Source of the DNA: Paracidovorax avenae
Lineage (GTDB): Bacteria > Pseudomonadota > Gammaproteobacteria > Burkholderiales > Burkholderiaceae_C
Direction: 5' to 3'
NCBI RefSeq assembly: GCF_040892545.1
Contig: NZ_CP156079.1
Coordinates: 4,561,501-4,625,500 of the forward strand
DNA length: 64,000 nucleotides
Each line of letters opens with the position of its first letter. The stretch's first letter is position 1. Both the position numbers and the translations under genes were made by a program. Shown in pieces: positions 1-8,646 of the stretch. The notes beneath the pieces were generated by a model. The model saw only the letters and a program-made list of their open reading frames with translations. It did no database searches and was not told where the DNA came from.

Positions 1-57
1 GCGGCCGTGATGCCCCTCGACCAGGCCCTGGCCGACACCGACGCGCTCGCGCGTTGA
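1..57 (+). CDS. C-terminal 18 codons of an upstream gene (partial)
   Basis: The frame beginning at base 1 is open and ends with TGA at 55-57 (last residues LADTDALAR). Only the tail is in the window, so the product cannot be identified from sequence. Its stop lies 14 bases before the ATG of the molybdenum hydroxylase subunit, so the two are probably co-transcribed. In this enzyme family the preceding gene is often the small [2Fe-2S] subunit; that is an inference only. Confidence 0.5.
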   Translation, partial: AAVMPLDQALADTDALAR

Positions 58-71
58 GAGAACGCCGCTCC

Positions 72-2354
72 ATGACGCTGCCCCAGCCCCACGACCTGCA
101 CGCCCAGCTGCTGGACCGCCCCGGCGCCCTGCTCGTCGTGCGCCAGCCCGTGGCGCCTCCGAAGCCCGCGCCGGGCCAGCCCGGTTCGGGCACCGACTAC
201 GTGCAGGCCACGCCCGAGATCTTCGTGGCCGTGCTCTCCGATCCGGGCACGGAGGCAGGCTGGCGCGCCCTGGCGTTCAACGGCCACGTGGACCTGGGCA
301 CGGGCATCCGCACCGCCCTGGCCCAGATCGTGGCGGAAGAACTGGAAGTGCCCCTGGAGCGGCTGGAGATGGTGCTGGGCCACACGGCCGCAGCGCCCAA
401 CCAGGGGCCGACCATCGCCAGCGCGAGCATCCAGATTTCCGCCGTGCCACTGCGCCGTGCCGCCGCCCAGGCGCGCGAGCAGTTGCTGGCGCTGGCCGCC
501 GCGCACTGGGGCGTGGAGGCCGGACGCCTGCAGGCGCGCGATGGCCACGTGGCCTTTGCCGACGGCGGCGATGCGCGCGCGCTCCACTACGGACAGTTGC
601 TGCAGGGGCAGCGCCTTCACCTGCCGCTGGCACCGCCCGAGCAGCCGGTGAAACTCAAGCCCGCCAGCGAGTACCGGCTGGTGGGCCGCGGCGCCGCGCG
701 CGTGGATATTCCCGCCAAGGCCGCCGGCGAGCTGAGCTTCGTGCACGACGTGCGCGTGCCCGGCATGCGCCATGGCCGCGTGGTGCGGCCGCCGCATCCG
801 GGCCGCGACGGCGGGGATTTCATCGGCCACTGCCTCGTCGCGGTGGACCATGCCTCCGTCGCCCATCTGCCGGGCAACGTGCAGGTGGTCGCCGAGGGCG
901 ATTTCGTCGGCGTGGTCGCCGACCGCGAAGAGCAGGCCATCGCCGCCCTGCGCGCGCTGCGAGTGCAATGGCGGCCCGTTCCGCCCGCACCCGACCTGCG
1001 CGACGTGGCCAGCGCCATCCGCGCGAACCCGGCGCAGCGCCGCGCGCTGGTGGACGAGGGCGACGTGGACGCTGCCTTCGCGGGCGCTGAAACCGCCGCC
1101 GTGCTGGAGCGCAGCTACGTCTGGCCCTACCAGATGCACGCCTCCATCGGCCCTTCCTGCGCGGTCGTCGACTTCCAGGAAGGCCGGCTCACCGTGTGGT
1201 CCGGCACGCAGAACCCGCACATGCTGCGAACCGACCTGGACCGGCTGCTGCAACTGGGCGAGGACCATATCGACATCGTGCGCCTGGAGGCTGCGGGCTG
1301 CTACGGTCGCAACTGCGCCGACGATGTCTGCGCCGATGCGGCCCTGCTCTCCATGGCCGTGGGCGCGCCGGTGCGCGTGCAGCTCACGCGCGAGCAGGAA
1401 CACCAGTGGGAGCCCAAGGGCACGGGCCAGCTCATGGACGTGCGCGCGGCCATCGGCCGAGACGGCGAGCTGCTGGCCTGCGACTTCGCCGTGCGCTACC
1501 CCTCCAACGATGCGCCCCTGCTGGCCCTGCTGCTCACGGGCCGCGTGCCGGGCCAGCCGCGCACGCTGGAGATGGGCGACCGCACCGCCGTGCCGCCCTA
1601 CCGCTATGCGAACCGGCGCATCGCCTGCCACGACATGGCGCCGCTGGTGCGCTCCTCCTGGCTGCGCGGCGTGTCGGCCCTGCCCAACTCCTTCGCCCAC
1701 GACTGCATGATCGACGAGCTGGCCCAGGCGGCCGGCGCCGATCCCGTGGACTACCGCGTCCGCCACCTCGACGACCAGCGCGCCATCGAACTGATCGAGG
1801 CCACGGCACGCCACGCGGGCTGGCAGCGCGGCCAGCCGGGCAGCCGGGGCCTGCCGGGCGCCCATGGTCTGCTGCGCGGGCGCGGCGTGGCCTATGCGCG
1901 CTACGTCCACAGCCGGTTTCCCGGCTTCGGCGCGGCCTGGGCCGCCTGGGTCGTCGATATCGAGGTCGATCCGGCGAGCGGCCGCATCGCCGTGCGACGC
2001 GTGGTGGTGGGCCAGGACACGGGCATGATGGTCAACCCCGATGGCGTGCGCCACCAGATCCACGGCAACGTCATCCAGACCCTGAGCCGCAGCCTGCTGG
2101 AACGTGTCGCCTTCGACGACCGGGGCGTGGCCAGCCGCGAATGGGGCGGCTATCCCATCATCGGCTTCCGCGACGTGCCGCCGATCGAGGTGGTGCTGAT
2201 GCCGCGGCAGGACGAGCCGCCCATGGGCGCCGGCGAATCCGCCTCGGTGCCGGGCCCGGCCGCGCTGGCCAATGCCCTGTTCGACGCCACGGGACGGCGC
2301 TTCTACCAGGCCCCGTTCACCCCGGATGCCGTGCGCTCCGCGCTCTCCGGCTGA
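72..2354 (+). CDS. Xanthine dehydrogenase-family molybdopterin-binding subunit (NicB/IorB-like)
   Basis: A 760-residue large subunit of a molybdenum hydroxylase, the class that hydroxylates N-heterocycles or aldehydes using water and passes electrons to a [2Fe-2S] partner. The translation shows family landmarks: an early GTDYVQATPEIFVAVL segment, a cofactor region around GCYGRNCADDVCADAALLS, and near the C-terminus MGAGESASVPGPAALANAL, whose Glu in GAGE matches the catalytic glutamate of the family. The overall look is closest to nicotinate or isoquinoline dehydrogenase large subunits. No cytochrome c domain is visible. ATG 72 is preferred over an in-frame TTG at 54 because it follows a GAGAGAA-like ribosome site and avoids overlap with the previous stop. 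An XdhC gene follows after one base, as expected for maturation of this enzyme. The substrate is unknown. Confidence 0.85.
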   Translation: MTLPQPHDLHAQLLDRPGALLVVRQPVAPPKPAPGQPGSGTDYVQATPEIFVAVLSDPGTEAGWRALAFNGHVDLGTGIRTALAQIVAEELEVPLERLEMVLGHTAAAPNQGPTIASASIQISAVPLRRAAAQAREQLLALAAAHWGVEAGRLQARDGHVAFADGGDARALHYGQLLQGQRLHLPLAPPEQPVKLKPASEYRLVGRGAARVDIPAKAAGELSFVHDVRVPGMRHGRVVRPPHPGRDGGDFIGHCLVAVDHASVAHLPGNVQVVAEGDFVGVVADREEQAIAALRALRVQWRPVPPAPDLRDVASAIRANPAQRRALVDEGDVDAAFAGAETAAVLERSYVWPYQMHASIGPSCAVVDFQEGRLTVWSGTQNPHMLRTDLDRLLQLGEDHIDIVRLEAAGCYGRNCADDVCADAALLSMAVGAPVRVQLTREQEHQWEPKGTGQLMDVRAAIGRDGELLACDFAVRYPSNDAPLLALLLTGRVPGQPRTLEMGDRTAVPPYRYANRRIACHDMAPLVRSSWLRGVSALPNSFAHDCMIDELAQAAGADPVDYRVRHLDDQRAIELIEATARHAGWQRGQPGSRGLPGAHGLLRGRGVAYARYVHSRFPGFGAAWAAWVVDIEVDPASGRIAVRRVVVGQDTGMMVNPDGVRHQIHGNVIQTLSRSLLERVAFDDRGVASREWGGYPIIGFRDVPPIEVVLMPRQDEPPMGAGESASVPGPAALANALFDATGRRFYQAPFTPDAVRSALSG

Positions 2355-2355
2355 C

Positions 2356-3345
2356 ATGGAAGCGACCGACCTGGACAGCCTCGTGCTGCGCACGGCGAAC
2401 GGCTGGCTGCAGGCGGGTGAGCGCGCGTGGCTGGTGACCGTCGCGCGCACCTGGGGATCGTCACCGCGCCCTCCCGGATCGCTGATGGCGATGAATGCGC
2501 GCGGCGAGGTGACCGGCTCCGTCTCGGGCGGCTGCATCGAGGACGACCTGGTGCGCCGCGTGCAGCAACAGGCCACGGCGCAGACGCAGGCCCACCAGGG
2601 CACCGCGGCGCTTCCCGAAGTCCTGCGCTACGGCATCTCGGCCGACGAGGCCCACCGCTTCGGCCTGCCCTGCGGCGGCACCGTGGAACTGGTCATGGAG
2701 CCCCTGCGCGAGCGCAGCCGGTTGCCGGAGCTGCTCGACGCCTGCACACGGCGGCGCTGCGTGGAGCGCACGCTGCACCTGGCCACCGGCGAAGTGCTAT
2801 TGCACGATGTCGCACGGGGCTCGGCGCCGCAGCTGGATGCAGAGCGCTTCGTGGCCTGCTTCGCGCCGGTCGCGCGCCTGGTCGTCATCGGCGCGGGCGA
2901 CACCGCGTACTACGCGTGCCAGATGGCCCTGGCCGTCGGCTTCGACATCGTGCTGTGCGACCCTCGCCTGGAGCAGGCCCCGGCCTGGGCGCAGGGTCGC
3001 ATCGCGTTCACTCGCGATATGCCCGACGACGTGGTGCTGGCCCTGCGGGAGGACGACCGCACGGCCGTGCTCGCCCTGAGCCACGACCCCAGGCTGGACG
3101 ACCTGGCCCTGATCGAGGCCCTGCGCTCGCGCGCGTTCTACGTCGGCGCCATCGGCTCGCGCAACAACAGCGCGCGGCGGCGCGAGCGGCTGCAGTTGCA
3201 CTTCGGGCTCCAGGACTCCGAACTGCAGCGCCTGCACGGCCCTGCGGGGCTGTTCATCGGCAGCCGGACGCCGGCCGAGATCGCCCTCTCGATGATGGCC
3301 GAGGTGGTGGCGGCGAAGAACGGCACTTTAGGGACAGCGTTCTAG
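2356..3345 (+). CDS. XdhC/CoxI-family molybdenum cofactor maturation protein
   Basis: A 329-residue protein of the XdhC family, which binds molybdenum cofactor and delivers the sulfurated form to molybdenum hydroxylases. The N-terminal XdhC/CoxI part contains SSPRPPGSLMAM followed by GSVSGGCIEDDLV. The C-terminal Rossmann-like part contains VVIGAGDTAYYACQMAL and the conserved YVGAIGSRNNSARRRERL, then FIGSRTPAEIALSMMAEVVA. ATG 2356 starts one base after the stop of the hydroxylase subunit, so translation is probably coupled. Pairing with that enzyme is strong context for the role. The family call is firm; the particular client enzyme is inferred from adjacency. Confidence 0.88.
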   Translation: MEATDLDSLVLRTANGWLQAGERAWLVTVARTWGSSPRPPGSLMAMNARGEVTGSVSGGCIEDDLVRRVQQQATAQTQAHQGTAALPEVLRYGISADEAHRFGLPCGGTVELVMEPLRERSRLPELLDACTRRRCVERTLHLATGEVLLHDVARGSAPQLDAERFVACFAPVARLVVIGAGDTAYYACQMALAVGFDIVLCDPRLEQAPAWAQGRIAFTRDMPDDVVLALREDDRTAVLALSHDPRLDDLALIEALRSRAFYVGAIGSRNNSARRRERLQLHFGLQDSELQRLHGPAGLFIGSRTPAEIALSMMAEVVAAKNGTLGTAF

Positions 3346-3361
3346 TGCAGCCACGGAACCC

Positions 3362-4348
3362 TCAATCGACGCTGGCGCCGGACTCCTTCACCACCCTGCC
3401 CCACTTCACGCTCTCCTTCTGGATGAAGTCGGCGAACTGCGCCGGCGTCTCGCCAGCGGCCTCGGCACCCTGCTCCGCGAGCTTCTTCCGGATGTCGGGC
3501 TGCGCGAGCACCTTCACGATGGTGGCATTGAGCTGCGCGACCACGGGCGCGGGCGTGCCGGCCGGCGCGAACATGCCGAACCACGACGTGGCCTCGTAGC
3601 CGGGCACGCCGGACTCGGCGATGGTCGGCACGTCGGGCAGCTCGGGCGAGCGCCTGGCCGTGGTGACGGCGATGGCGCGCAGCTTGCCCGAGCGCACGTG
3701 CTGGATGGCCGAGGGCATGTTGTCGAACATGATCGCGATCTGGTTGCCCAGCAGGTCCGTCACGGCCGGCGCGCTGCCCTTGTAGGGCACGTGCTGCATG
3801 TCCACCTTGGCCATGCTCTTGAACAGCTCGCCCGACAGGTGGATGGAGCTGCCGCTGCCCGAGGAGCCGAAGTTGATCTTGCCCGGGTTCGCCTTGGCAT
3901 AGGCGATCAGCTCCTGCACCGTCTTGAAGGGCTGCGCGGGGTTGGCGACCAGCAGGTTGGGCACGTTGGCCACGCGGGTCAGGGGCGCGAAGTCCTTCAC
4001 GGGGTCGAAGGGCATCTTCCTGTAGAGCGCCGCATTGATGGCGTGCGTGCCCACCGTGCCCATGAAGAGCGTGTAGCCGTCGGCGGGCGCGCGCGCAGCC
4101 ACCTGGCCGCCGATGTTGCCGCCCGCGCCGGCACGGTTGTCCACCACCACCGACTGGCCCAGCTCGGCGCCCATGCCCTGGGCGATGATGCGCGCCAGGA
4201 TGTCGGTGGTGCCCCCGGCCGCGAAGGGCACGATGATGGTGATGGGCTTGCTCGGGAATGCCTGTGCCGCAGCCAGCCCGGGCAGGAGCGCGCAGGCGGC
4301 AGCGGCGGCGATCAGGCCGCGGCGGAAGGTGGAATGGGTGATGGTCAT
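3362..4348 (-). CDS. Tripartite tricarboxylate transporter substrate-binding (Bug) protein
   Basis: A 328-residue periplasmic solute-binding protein of the Bug/TctC family, which is greatly expanded in Burkholderiales. It begins with a clear signal peptide (RRGLIAAAAACALLPGLAAAQA), then the typical FPSKPITIIVPFAAGGTTDILAR and VVDNRAGAGGNIGG motifs, and later HVPYKGSAPAVTDLLGNQI. ATG at 4348 places the signal peptide at the N-terminus; a longer open frame upstream has arginine-rich non-coding character. No TctA or TctB membrane components are nearby, so it is an orphan receptor, which is common for this family. It is the last gene of the leftward catabolic block, and its ligand is likely a carboxylate. 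The exact ligand cannot be read. Confidence 0.9.
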   Translation of the reverse strand: MTITHSTFRRGLIAAAAACALLPGLAAAQAFPSKPITIIVPFAAGGTTDILARIIAQGMGAELGQSVVVDNRAGAGGNIGGQVAARAPADGYTLFMGTVGTHAINAALYRKMPFDPVKDFAPLTRVANVPNLLVANPAQPFKTVQELIAYAKANPGKINFGSSGSGSSIHLSGELFKSMAKVDMQHVPYKGSAPAVTDLLGNQIAIMFDNMPSAIQHVRSGKLRAIAVTTARRSPELPDVPTIAESGVPGYEATSWFGMFAPAGTPAPVVAQLNATIVKVLAQPDIRKKLAEQGAEAAGETPAQFADFIQKESVKWGRVVKESGASVD

Positions 4349-4416
4349 GGCTTGTTTCCTCGGATCTCTTCGTTGTATGGACGGGGATGCGGTGCGGTGG
4401 GCGGCGAGTGCTCGCG

Positions 4417-4701
4417 TCACTCCTGCACGATGGACGACGGGTGGTTGGCCAGCGGCGTCACCTTGATCTCCATGTACGGGAACAGCGGCAGCCCGCTCAG
4501 GATCGCGTGCAGCTCGTCGTTGCCGGACACGTCGAAGATGCTCACGTTGGCGTATTCGCCGACGACGCGCCACAGGTGGCGCCACTTGCCGTCGCGCTGC
4601 AGCTGCTGCGAATACTCCTTCTCCTTGCGCTTGATCTCGTCGGCCACTTCGGGGGCCAGCGTGGACGGGATGCGGACGGTCATTTCAGCCATGAACAGCA
4701 T
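4417..4701 (-). CDS. Muconolactone isomerase-like protein (CatC family)
   Basis: A 94-residue protein matching the length and pattern of muconolactone delta-isomerase, which converts muconolactone to 3-oxoadipate enol-lactone. Family signatures visible are IPSTLAPEVADEIKRKE, then GKWRHLWRVVGEYANVSIFDV, DELHAILSGLPLFPYM and a terminal NHPS. The start MLFMAEM resembles the usual MLF start of the family. Its product would be the substrate of PcaD encoded further upstream in the same strand block, which supports a real pathway link. No catA or catB is in the window, so either the lactone comes from elsewhere or the protein acts on a related lactone. Confidence 0.82.
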   Translation of the reverse strand: MLFMAEMTVRIPSTLAPEVADEIKRKEKEYSQQLQRDGKWRHLWRVVGEYANVSIFDVSGNDELHAILSGLPLFPYMEIKVTPLANHPSSIVQE

Positions 4702-4762
4702 GGGTTTCTCCTTGGGGGTTCGGGTGGGAATGTCGAAAAAAAGCGGGCGACCCGTGCAGCCA

Positions 4763-6100
4763 TCACAGATGGGGCCAGACCAGCATGGTCACGGCGTAGA
4801 TCGCGCCCACGAGCAGCATGGAGACCACCGTGTAGCCCATGATGTCCTTGAGCTTGAGCTTGGACAGCGCCAGCGCCGGCAGGATCCAGAACGGCTGCAC
4901 CAGGTCGTTCCAGCCGTTGCCCAGCATCACCGACATGGCCGTCTGCGCCTGCGAGGCGCCGAGCGTGGTGGCCGCGTTGATCATGAACGGGCCCTGCAGC
5001 ACCCAGTGGCCGCCGCCCGAGGGCGCGAAGAAGTTGATCACGAAGGAACTGACGAGGCCCCACAGCGGCAGCGTGGCGGCGGTGGAGATGCTCACGAACA
5101 CGTGCGCGATCGACTCCACGAGGCCCGAGCCGTGCATGATGGCCATGATGCCGGCGTAGAACGGGAACTGCAGGATGATCCCGCCGATGGTGCGCACGCC
5201 CTCGTTGACCTTCTCCACGTACTTCATCGGCGTGCCCAGCAGCAGCACCCCGAGGAACAGGATGAAGAAGTTGATCATGTTCAGGTCGAGGTTGCCGCCC
5301 TTCATGAAGTGCATGGCCACGTACGCCATGCCGCACAGGCCGATCAGCAGGCTCAGCACGCGGCTGTTGTTCAAGCGCCAAGCCAGCGTCTTCTCGTCGC
5401 CCAGCAGGCCCTCGGCGCCGCCGGCCGGTTTGGCGTCCGCCACGGTGGCCGGGTCCAGCTCGACGACTTTCTCGCCCTGCTTCGGGTGCATGGCGGCATT
5501 GAGCAGCGGCAGCGCGATCAGCACGGCCAGGCTGGTGAGCAGGATGGGCGCGGAGAAGATCGTCTGCGTGAGCGGGATCAGGCCCATCGTGCCCTCGAAG
5601 GCATGGCCCTTGGTGGAGATGAGCACGGGGATGGTCGCCGAGAAACCCAGGCTGTACATCGTGAAGCCCGTGTAGGCCGCCGCGATGATCAGCGGATAGT
5701 GCACACCCTTCACCTTGAGCGCCAGCTTGCGCGCCATGATGCCGCCGATCACGAGGCCGAAACCCCAGTTCAGGTAGCTGCCCACGCCGCCCACGATGGT
5801 CGCGACGATGATGGCCTGCCGCGGCGTCTGCACGCGCGCGGCGATGCGATCGAGAAAGCGGTCCACGATGGGCGCGGCCGCCAGCACGTAGCCCATCACC
5901 AGGATCACCGCCATCTGCGTCGTGAAGGCCAGCAGGCTCCAGAAGCCCTTGCCCCAGTCCTGTACCACGGCATCGATCGGGCGGCTCTCCACGCCGAAGG
6001 CCAGCGCCATGGTCAGCAGCGTGAGCAGGATCGCGAAGACGAACGGATCGGGCAGGTAGCGCCGCATCAGTTCGGTGAAGAAAGCAGTGATTTTCGACAT
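4763..6100 (-). CDS. Short-chain fatty acid transporter, AtoE family
   Basis: A 445-residue polytopic membrane protein with the length and motifs of the AtoE short-chain fatty acid transporter family. It starts MSKITAFFTELMRRYLPDPF followed by a hydrophobic span, and contains GGVGSYLNWGFGLVIGGIMA, typical of this group. At least ten hydrophobic segments are visible. ATG at 6100 begins the conserved N-terminal amphipathic stretch. It lies between the CatC-like gene (61 bases downstream) and the SDR gene on the same strand. Context suggests uptake of a short-chain or keto acid feeding the pca pathway; the substrate is an inference. Confidence 0.85.
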   Translation of the reverse strand: MSKITAFFTELMRRYLPDPFVFAILLTLLTMALAFGVESRPIDAVVQDWGKGFWSLLAFTTQMAVILVMGYVLAAAPIVDRFLDRIAARVQTPRQAIIVATIVGGVGSYLNWGFGLVIGGIMARKLALKVKGVHYPLIIAAAYTGFTMYSLGFSATIPVLISTKGHAFEGTMGLIPLTQTIFSAPILLTSLAVLIALPLLNAAMHPKQGEKVVELDPATVADAKPAGGAEGLLGDEKTLAWRLNNSRVLSLLIGLCGMAYVAMHFMKGGNLDLNMINFFILFLGVLLLGTPMKYVEKVNEGVRTIGGIILQFPFYAGIMAIMHGSGLVESIAHVFVSISTAATLPLWGLVSSFVINFFAPSGGGHWVLQGPFMINAATTLGASQAQTAMSVMLGNGWNDLVQPFWILPALALSKLKLKDIMGYTVVSMLLVGAIYAVTMLVWPHL

Positions 6101-6411
6101 GGAAAACTTGTCTCGCTGTTATGGGATGAATGAGAAAGGAGGAATTGCTTCCGCGCCTCATCGCGCGGCTTGCGGAACCGGCACGGCACCACCCGTCAGA
6201 AGGCCGCGGAGCAGGCCAAGCCAGCAGACGCCGTGGAACGGGCTTCGCCCGGCCACCGGCGTCGTCCCCCTGCCCGCCGTGCACAGCACGTCGAGAGCGG
6301 GGGCTGAGTGCCGCGGCTCCGAGCCTGCCTGCGCAGGCTTGGACGTGCACGAAGGGCAGCGGCCTCTGGCGACAGCGCGGAGCGGCGCAGCCGCTCAGGG
6401 GGGTGTGGCCA
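6101..6411. other. 311-bp intergenic region with a 7-bp hairpin
   Basis: This stretch separates the AtoE-type gene from the SDR gene. I see no convincing gene: open frames here run antisense or into neighbours and lack family features. It contains a perfect inverted repeat AGCCTGC-ctgc-GCAGGCT at 6322-6339 and a GC-rich GGGCTTCGCCCGGCC motif near 6238. The hairpin has no T-tract. The region probably holds the promoter of the AtoE gene, but I could not assign -35 or -10 elements. Confidence 0.5.
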
Positions 6412-7146
6412 TCACACTCCAGCGACTCCCACGGTCATGCCGCCGCACACGTACAGCACCTGCCCCGTGACGAAGCCGCTGCGCGCATCAAGCAGGTACG
6501 ACACGGCATGCGCCACGTCGTCCGGCGTGCCCACGCGCTTGACGGGCACCGCATCGATGATGGCCTGCGTGCGCGGTGCATCGGGCGGGTTGGCGCGGTC
6601 GAACAGTTCGGTGCGGATGGGCCCCGGCCCGATGGCGTTGGCCGTGATGCCGTGGCGCCCCAGCTCCAGCGCCCACACGCGCGTCATGCCGATCAGGCCG
6701 GCCTTGGTGGCCGAATACGCGGTGCGCAGTTCCTTGCCCAGGGCCGCCCGCGAGGACATGTTCACGATGCGCCCGAAGCCGGCCGCCTGCATGCCCGGCA
6801 GCAGCGCCTGCATGCACTGCAGGCTGCAGCGCAGGTTCAGCGCCACGGCCAGGTCGAACTGCTCCAGCGTCTGCTCGGCCGCCCCGGCCGGCACCACGAT
6901 GCCGACGTTGTTGACCAGGCGCGTGATCGGGCCGCCAGCGAGTGCCTGCTGCAGCGCACGCGCCGTCTCCGCAGGGTTGGACAGGTCGGCCTGGATGCCG
7001 CCGGGCACATGGTCGACCACGCGGTCGATGACGACCGGCTCGTAGCCGTCGGCCCGGCAGCGTTCGGCCGTGGCCGCGCCGATGCCGGCACCGCCGCCGG
7101 TGATGAGGACACGCTCGCGCGTGGAGGAGGCAAGGGAGTTCGTCAT
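6412..7146 (-). CDS. Short-chain dehydrogenase/reductase (SDR)
   Basis: A 244-residue classical SDR with the nucleotide-binding motif ITGGGAGIGAA (residues 15-25), NNVG at 79-82, catalytic Ser near 131 and the Y144-S-A-T-K148 catalytic pair. Length and motifs are those of FabG-like NAD(P)-dependent alcohol dehydrogenases. It sits between the YCII-like gene and the AtoE-type transporter on the same strand, inside the aromatic-acid block. The substrate is not identifiable; oxidation of a hydroxy intermediate of the neighbouring pathway is a reasonable inference. Confidence 0.85.
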   Translation of the reverse strand: MTNSLASSTRERVLITGGGAGIGAATAERCRADGYEPVVIDRVVDHVPGGIQADLSNPAETARALQQALAGGPITRLVNNVGIVVPAGAAEQTLEQFDLAVALNLRCSLQCMQALLPGMQAAGFGRIVNMSSRAALGKELRTAYSATKAGLIGMTRVWALELGRHGITANAIGPGPIRTELFDRANPPDAPRTQAIIDAVPVKRVGTPDDVAHAVSYLLDARSGFVTGQVLYVCGGMTVGVAGV

Positions 7147-7194
7147 GGGGAATCCTTCAGGGGGAACAGGTGGTGCCGCGCCGCAGCGGAACGC

Positions 7195-7491
7195 TCAGAG
7201 GTAGCACCGCCCGTCCACATAGGCCTTGCGCCAGCGGGTGAACGTGACACGCTCGAACAGCCCGGCGGCATGGAAGGGATCGGCCTCGATGAAGCGCTGC
7301 GCCTCCTGCCGCGAATCCAGCGCCACCACGTAGAGGCCGCCGCCCAGGTCCTTGCCGTCGTCGTCCAGCTTGGCCCCGCAGGCCAGCAGCAGGTCCTTGT
7401 GGCGGTCCAGGAATTCCAGGTGCGCGGCGCGCGTGGCCTGGCGCACGTGCTGGTGGCCGGGCTTGTCGAAGGTCTCGATGATGAAAGGCAT
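7195..7491 (-). CDS. YCII-related small protein
   Basis: A 98-residue protein with the YCII-type ferredoxin-like fold pattern: HLEFLDRHKDLLLACG, GGLYVVALDSRQEAQRFIEADPF and a terminal VTFTRWRKAY. The spacing of a D-x-A/H-like turn followed by ADPF is typical of YciI/YCII proteins. The ATG at 7491 gives the full domain. Members have been linked to hydrolysis or lactone chemistry, but many have no proven role. It follows the cyclase-family gene by 71 bases on the same strand and belongs to the same transcription block. Confidence 0.75.
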   Translation of the reverse strand: MPFIIETFDKPGHQHVRQATRAAHLEFLDRHKDLLLACGAKLDDDGKDLGGGLYVVALDSRQEAQRFIEADPFHAAGLFERVTFTRWRKAYVDGRCYL

Positions 7492-7562
7492 GGCGTGTTC
7501 TTTCGTGCGCGGCGGGCCGGCACATGGCGGATGCCGCGGTCCGGGGCCCGCGGCGTGTGGTC

Positions 7563-8636
7563 TCAGACCGTGGCGACGGGCGTCACGGGCGAGCCCACGG
7601 CGCCCGGCAGGTTCAGTGGCGGCGCCGTCAGCAGGAACCGGTGGCGGCCCTGCGCGCGCAGCCAGCGCGCCAGCGGCGTGAGGTGCCACAGCTCGCCCAG
7701 GTGGACGCCCAGCTTGAACAGGCAGTGCTCGTGCAGCGGCAGCGCCGCGCAGCAGGCGGGCCCCGGGCGCGCGGGCAGGCCCTCGACGGCGTAGTTGTCG
7801 GCCGCGATGGCGGCGAGCTGGCTGTCGGTGATCCACTGCAGCAGCTTCTCGTCCCGGCCGTCCAGCACCGCGCAGGCGTTGTGCAGCACCTGCGGATCGG
7901 GGTGCCGGCGCATGCCCAGCACCACATCGGCGAAGCCCGTGTGCAGGCAGACGATGTCGCCCGTCTCCACCGCCACGCCGTCGGCTTCGAGCACGCGCAT
8001 CAGCGTGTCGTAGCCGACCAGCGTGCGCGCGTCGCCCAGGTGGGCGCGCAGGTCGATCATCACGCCGCGGCCCTGCACGCCCGTGCGGGCCATGTTCTCG
8101 ATGCCCAGCGCGTGCGCGGCCGAGGTGCTCGTGCCCGCAGCGCCCGGCGCGGCGGGTACGCCCGTGTCGCGCACGTCCCGTGGGCCGACGATGTGCCGCC
8201 CCGCCGAATAGCCGTTGTAGTAGAGCGCCTCGGGCAGGCCGTCGCCATTCGCGTCGAACATGGAACCCGCGTGCGCCAGGCTGTCCCACTGGGTCGAGTA
8301 CTGCAGGTACAGGATGGCCAGGTCGTCGGACATCACGTCGGTGCGGCCCGGCTCCAGTTCGGCCATCAGGCAGTTGAAGTTGACCAGCCCCTTGCGCAGC
8401 GTGGGCCGCAGCACGGGCGGATGGCGTGCCGGATTGAGCGCACTGCCGCCCGGATAGTCCAGCGGCAGGCTGAGCGCGAAGCTCAGGCCTTCGCGCACTT
8501 CGGCCACGCCCTGGCGCACCTTCTCGGGCGTGAGCAGGTTCAGGCGGCCCAGCTGGTCATGGGGCCCGAAGTCGCCCCAGGTGGAGCCGGGTGGGCGCTG
8601 CTTCCAGCGGGGATTCACGGGCTGTGGCTGTTCCAT
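7563..8636 (-). CDS. Cyclase-family protein (metal-dependent hydrolase related to kynurenine formamidase)
   Basis: A 357-residue protein of the cyclase/formamidase superfamily. The metal-site region reads YSTQWDSLAHAGSMFD rather than the HxGTHxDxP of kynurenine formamidase; this TQWDxLxH form is seen in a longer subfamily. Other conserved parts are GRGVMIDLRAHLG, TGDIVCLHTGFADVVLG and the C-terminal PLHEHCLFKLGVHLGELWHL. The ATG at 8636 is followed by a WGDFGPHDQLGRLNLLTPEKV segment typical of the group's N-terminus. It starts 10 bases after pcaD ends, so it is in the pca operon. Hydrolysis of a lactone or amide intermediate is inferred. Confidence 0.85.
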   Translation of the reverse strand: MEQPQPVNPRWKQRPPGSTWGDFGPHDQLGRLNLLTPEKVRQGVAEVREGLSFALSLPLDYPGGSALNPARHPPVLRPTLRKGLVNFNCLMAELEPGRTDVMSDDLAILYLQYSTQWDSLAHAGSMFDANGDGLPEALYYNGYSAGRHIVGPRDVRDTGVPAAPGAAGTSTSAAHALGIENMARTGVQGRGVMIDLRAHLGDARTLVGYDTLMRVLEADGVAVETGDIVCLHTGFADVVLGMRRHPDPQVLHNACAVLDGRDEKLLQWITDSQLAAIAADNYAVEGLPARPGPACCAALPLHEHCLFKLGVHLGELWHLTPLARWLRAQGRHRFLLTAPPLNLPGAVGSPVTPVATV

Positions 8637-8646
8637 GGCAGCGGTC

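Noticed and set aside
6322..6339. Hairpin AGCCTGC-ctgc-GCAGGCT as a terminator
   Set aside because: The stem is perfect, but no T-run follows on either strand, and it sits far from the nearest gene ends.
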